A DNA stretch of 21,127 nucleotides, from positions 1 to 21,127 of IMG/VR virus record IMGVR_UViG_3300022752_002920; one strand, 5' to 3'. The notes beneath the pieces are model-generated. The model saw only the letters and a program-made list of their open reading frames with translations. It was not told the origin of the DNA and made no database searches. Of this stretch, positions 20,566-21,127 are shown in pieces. Origin of the DNA: a virus. A program made the position numbers and the translations under genes. Numbering within the stretch: position 1 is the stretch's first letter; each line of letters opens with the position of its first letter.

Positions 20566-21127
20566 ATGCCCATCAAAACTTTCAACATTACACACAACGA
20601 ACTTCGCAAACTTTTTATAGAGCAGAATCTTTCACGGAAACAAGTAGCCAAGTATTACGGATGCTCGGAAGTGCTTGTAAAAAAGAAGTGTCAGCAATAC
20701 GGTATAAAGAAACCGAAGCACCTTGAGAGTGCAAACAAAGAAAGAAAGGCAATCTGTAGGTGCTTATGGTGTGATAGAGAGTTCATAGTTCCTAGATTCA
20801 GAGTGAAAAATAAAAAGTGGCTTTCGAAATACTGCTCACTCAAATGCTCTTCTGATATTAGATATTTGGGAGAAGAACATAAACGGGCTATGTTGAACTC
20901 TGTATCTGCAACACGAAGATCAAATGTCAAGAATGCTTTTGACCAAACAGCAGACATCGACAAGATAAATCAGTTCTATATTAAGGCAAAACTTCTATCG
21001 AAGCAAACAGGAATACAGCACGAGGTTGATCACATAGTACCCATCTCTAAAGGTGGTAAGCACAATGAGAACAATCTTCAGATACTGACAATGTCGGAAA
21101 ACAGAAGAAAAGGATCAAAGTATGTTT
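20566..21127 (+). CDS. HNH homing endonuclease following the truncated gene 43 (runs off the window)
   Basis: This is an open frame of at least 187 residues from ATG 20566, preceded by TGAGGAGA. Residues 8-48 look like a helix-turn-helix DNA-binding segment (LSRKQVAKYYGCSEVLVKKKCQQYG). Residues about 64-95 hold a zinc-ribbon-like CRCLWC and YCSLKC set. HEVDHIVPISKGGKHNENNLQIL near 151-173 is the HNH core, with DH, H and N residues in place. No stop occurs before the window end. Codons are AT-rich. It is either the endonuclease of a group I intron in gene 43 or a free-standing homing gene that splits it. It belongs to a different subfamily from the other HNH genes here. Confidence 0.88.
   Translation, partial: MPIKTFNITHNELRKLFIEQNLSRKQVAKYYGCSEVLVKKKCQQYGIKKPKHLESANKERKAICRCLWCDREFIVPRFRVKNKKWLSKYCSLKCSSDIRYLGEEHKRAMLNSVSATRRSNVKNAFDQTADIDKINQFYIKAKLLSKQTGIQHEVDHIVPISKGGKHNENNLQILTMSENRRKGSKYV

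Overview
This window looks like part of the genome of a T4-like tailed phage (Caudoviricetes, myovirus type), probably from an aquatic sample. All recognised genes lie on the + strand. They are packed with ATGA, GTGA or TAATG overlaps and there is almost no intergenic space. The diagnostic genes are those of the T4 replication module in T4 order: the end of clamp-loader ATPase gp44 (1-156), clamp-loader small subunit gp62 (555-947), the translational repressor RegA (993-1430) and, at the far end, the first half of family B DNA polymerase gp43 (19251-20528). The host cannot be read from the sequence. The short gp62, the AdoMet decarboxylase and the sugar genes recall cyanophages and other aquatic T4-like phages.

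About 17.8 kb of accessory DNA lies between regA and gene 43. Block A (1447-13169) is a carbohydrate cluster. It holds about seven glycosyltransferase-like proteins, one SAM methyltransferase, a GDP-L-fucose synthase, three more sugar-nucleotide SDR enzymes, an E1-type iron-sulfur PMP-dependent 3-dehydrase, a DUF2061 membrane protein and one unrecognised small protein. Together these could make and transfer deoxy-sugars onto host envelope glycan, a virion glycoprotein or phage DNA. Block B (13172-13937) holds three small unrecognised or structural-like proteins. Block C (13983-16273) starts with a good sigma70-like promoter and carries dUTPase, an Nmad1/DUF1599 nucleotide-associated protein, UV-damage endonuclease UvsE and an exported i-type lysozyme. 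Block D (16277-19242) carries an AdoMet decarboxylase flanked by two paralogous HNH genes with matching ends, then a DNA methyltransferase and a GroES-like co-chaperonin.

Mobile endonucleases are unusually dense. There are four HNH-type genes from at least three families. One sits inside the clamp-loader operon, two flank speD, and one directly follows a stop codon that cuts gene 43 off just after polymerase motif A. Composition is mosaic: by hand count a 60-nt sample at 4621 is about 32% GC and one at 12661 about 57%. Three NATAAATA sites resembling T4-type late promoters (plus a TCTAAATA) occur just upstream of gene starts. No tRNA, CRISPR array, insertion sequence or convincing rho-independent terminator was seen, and no gene-free stretch exceeds about 50 bases.
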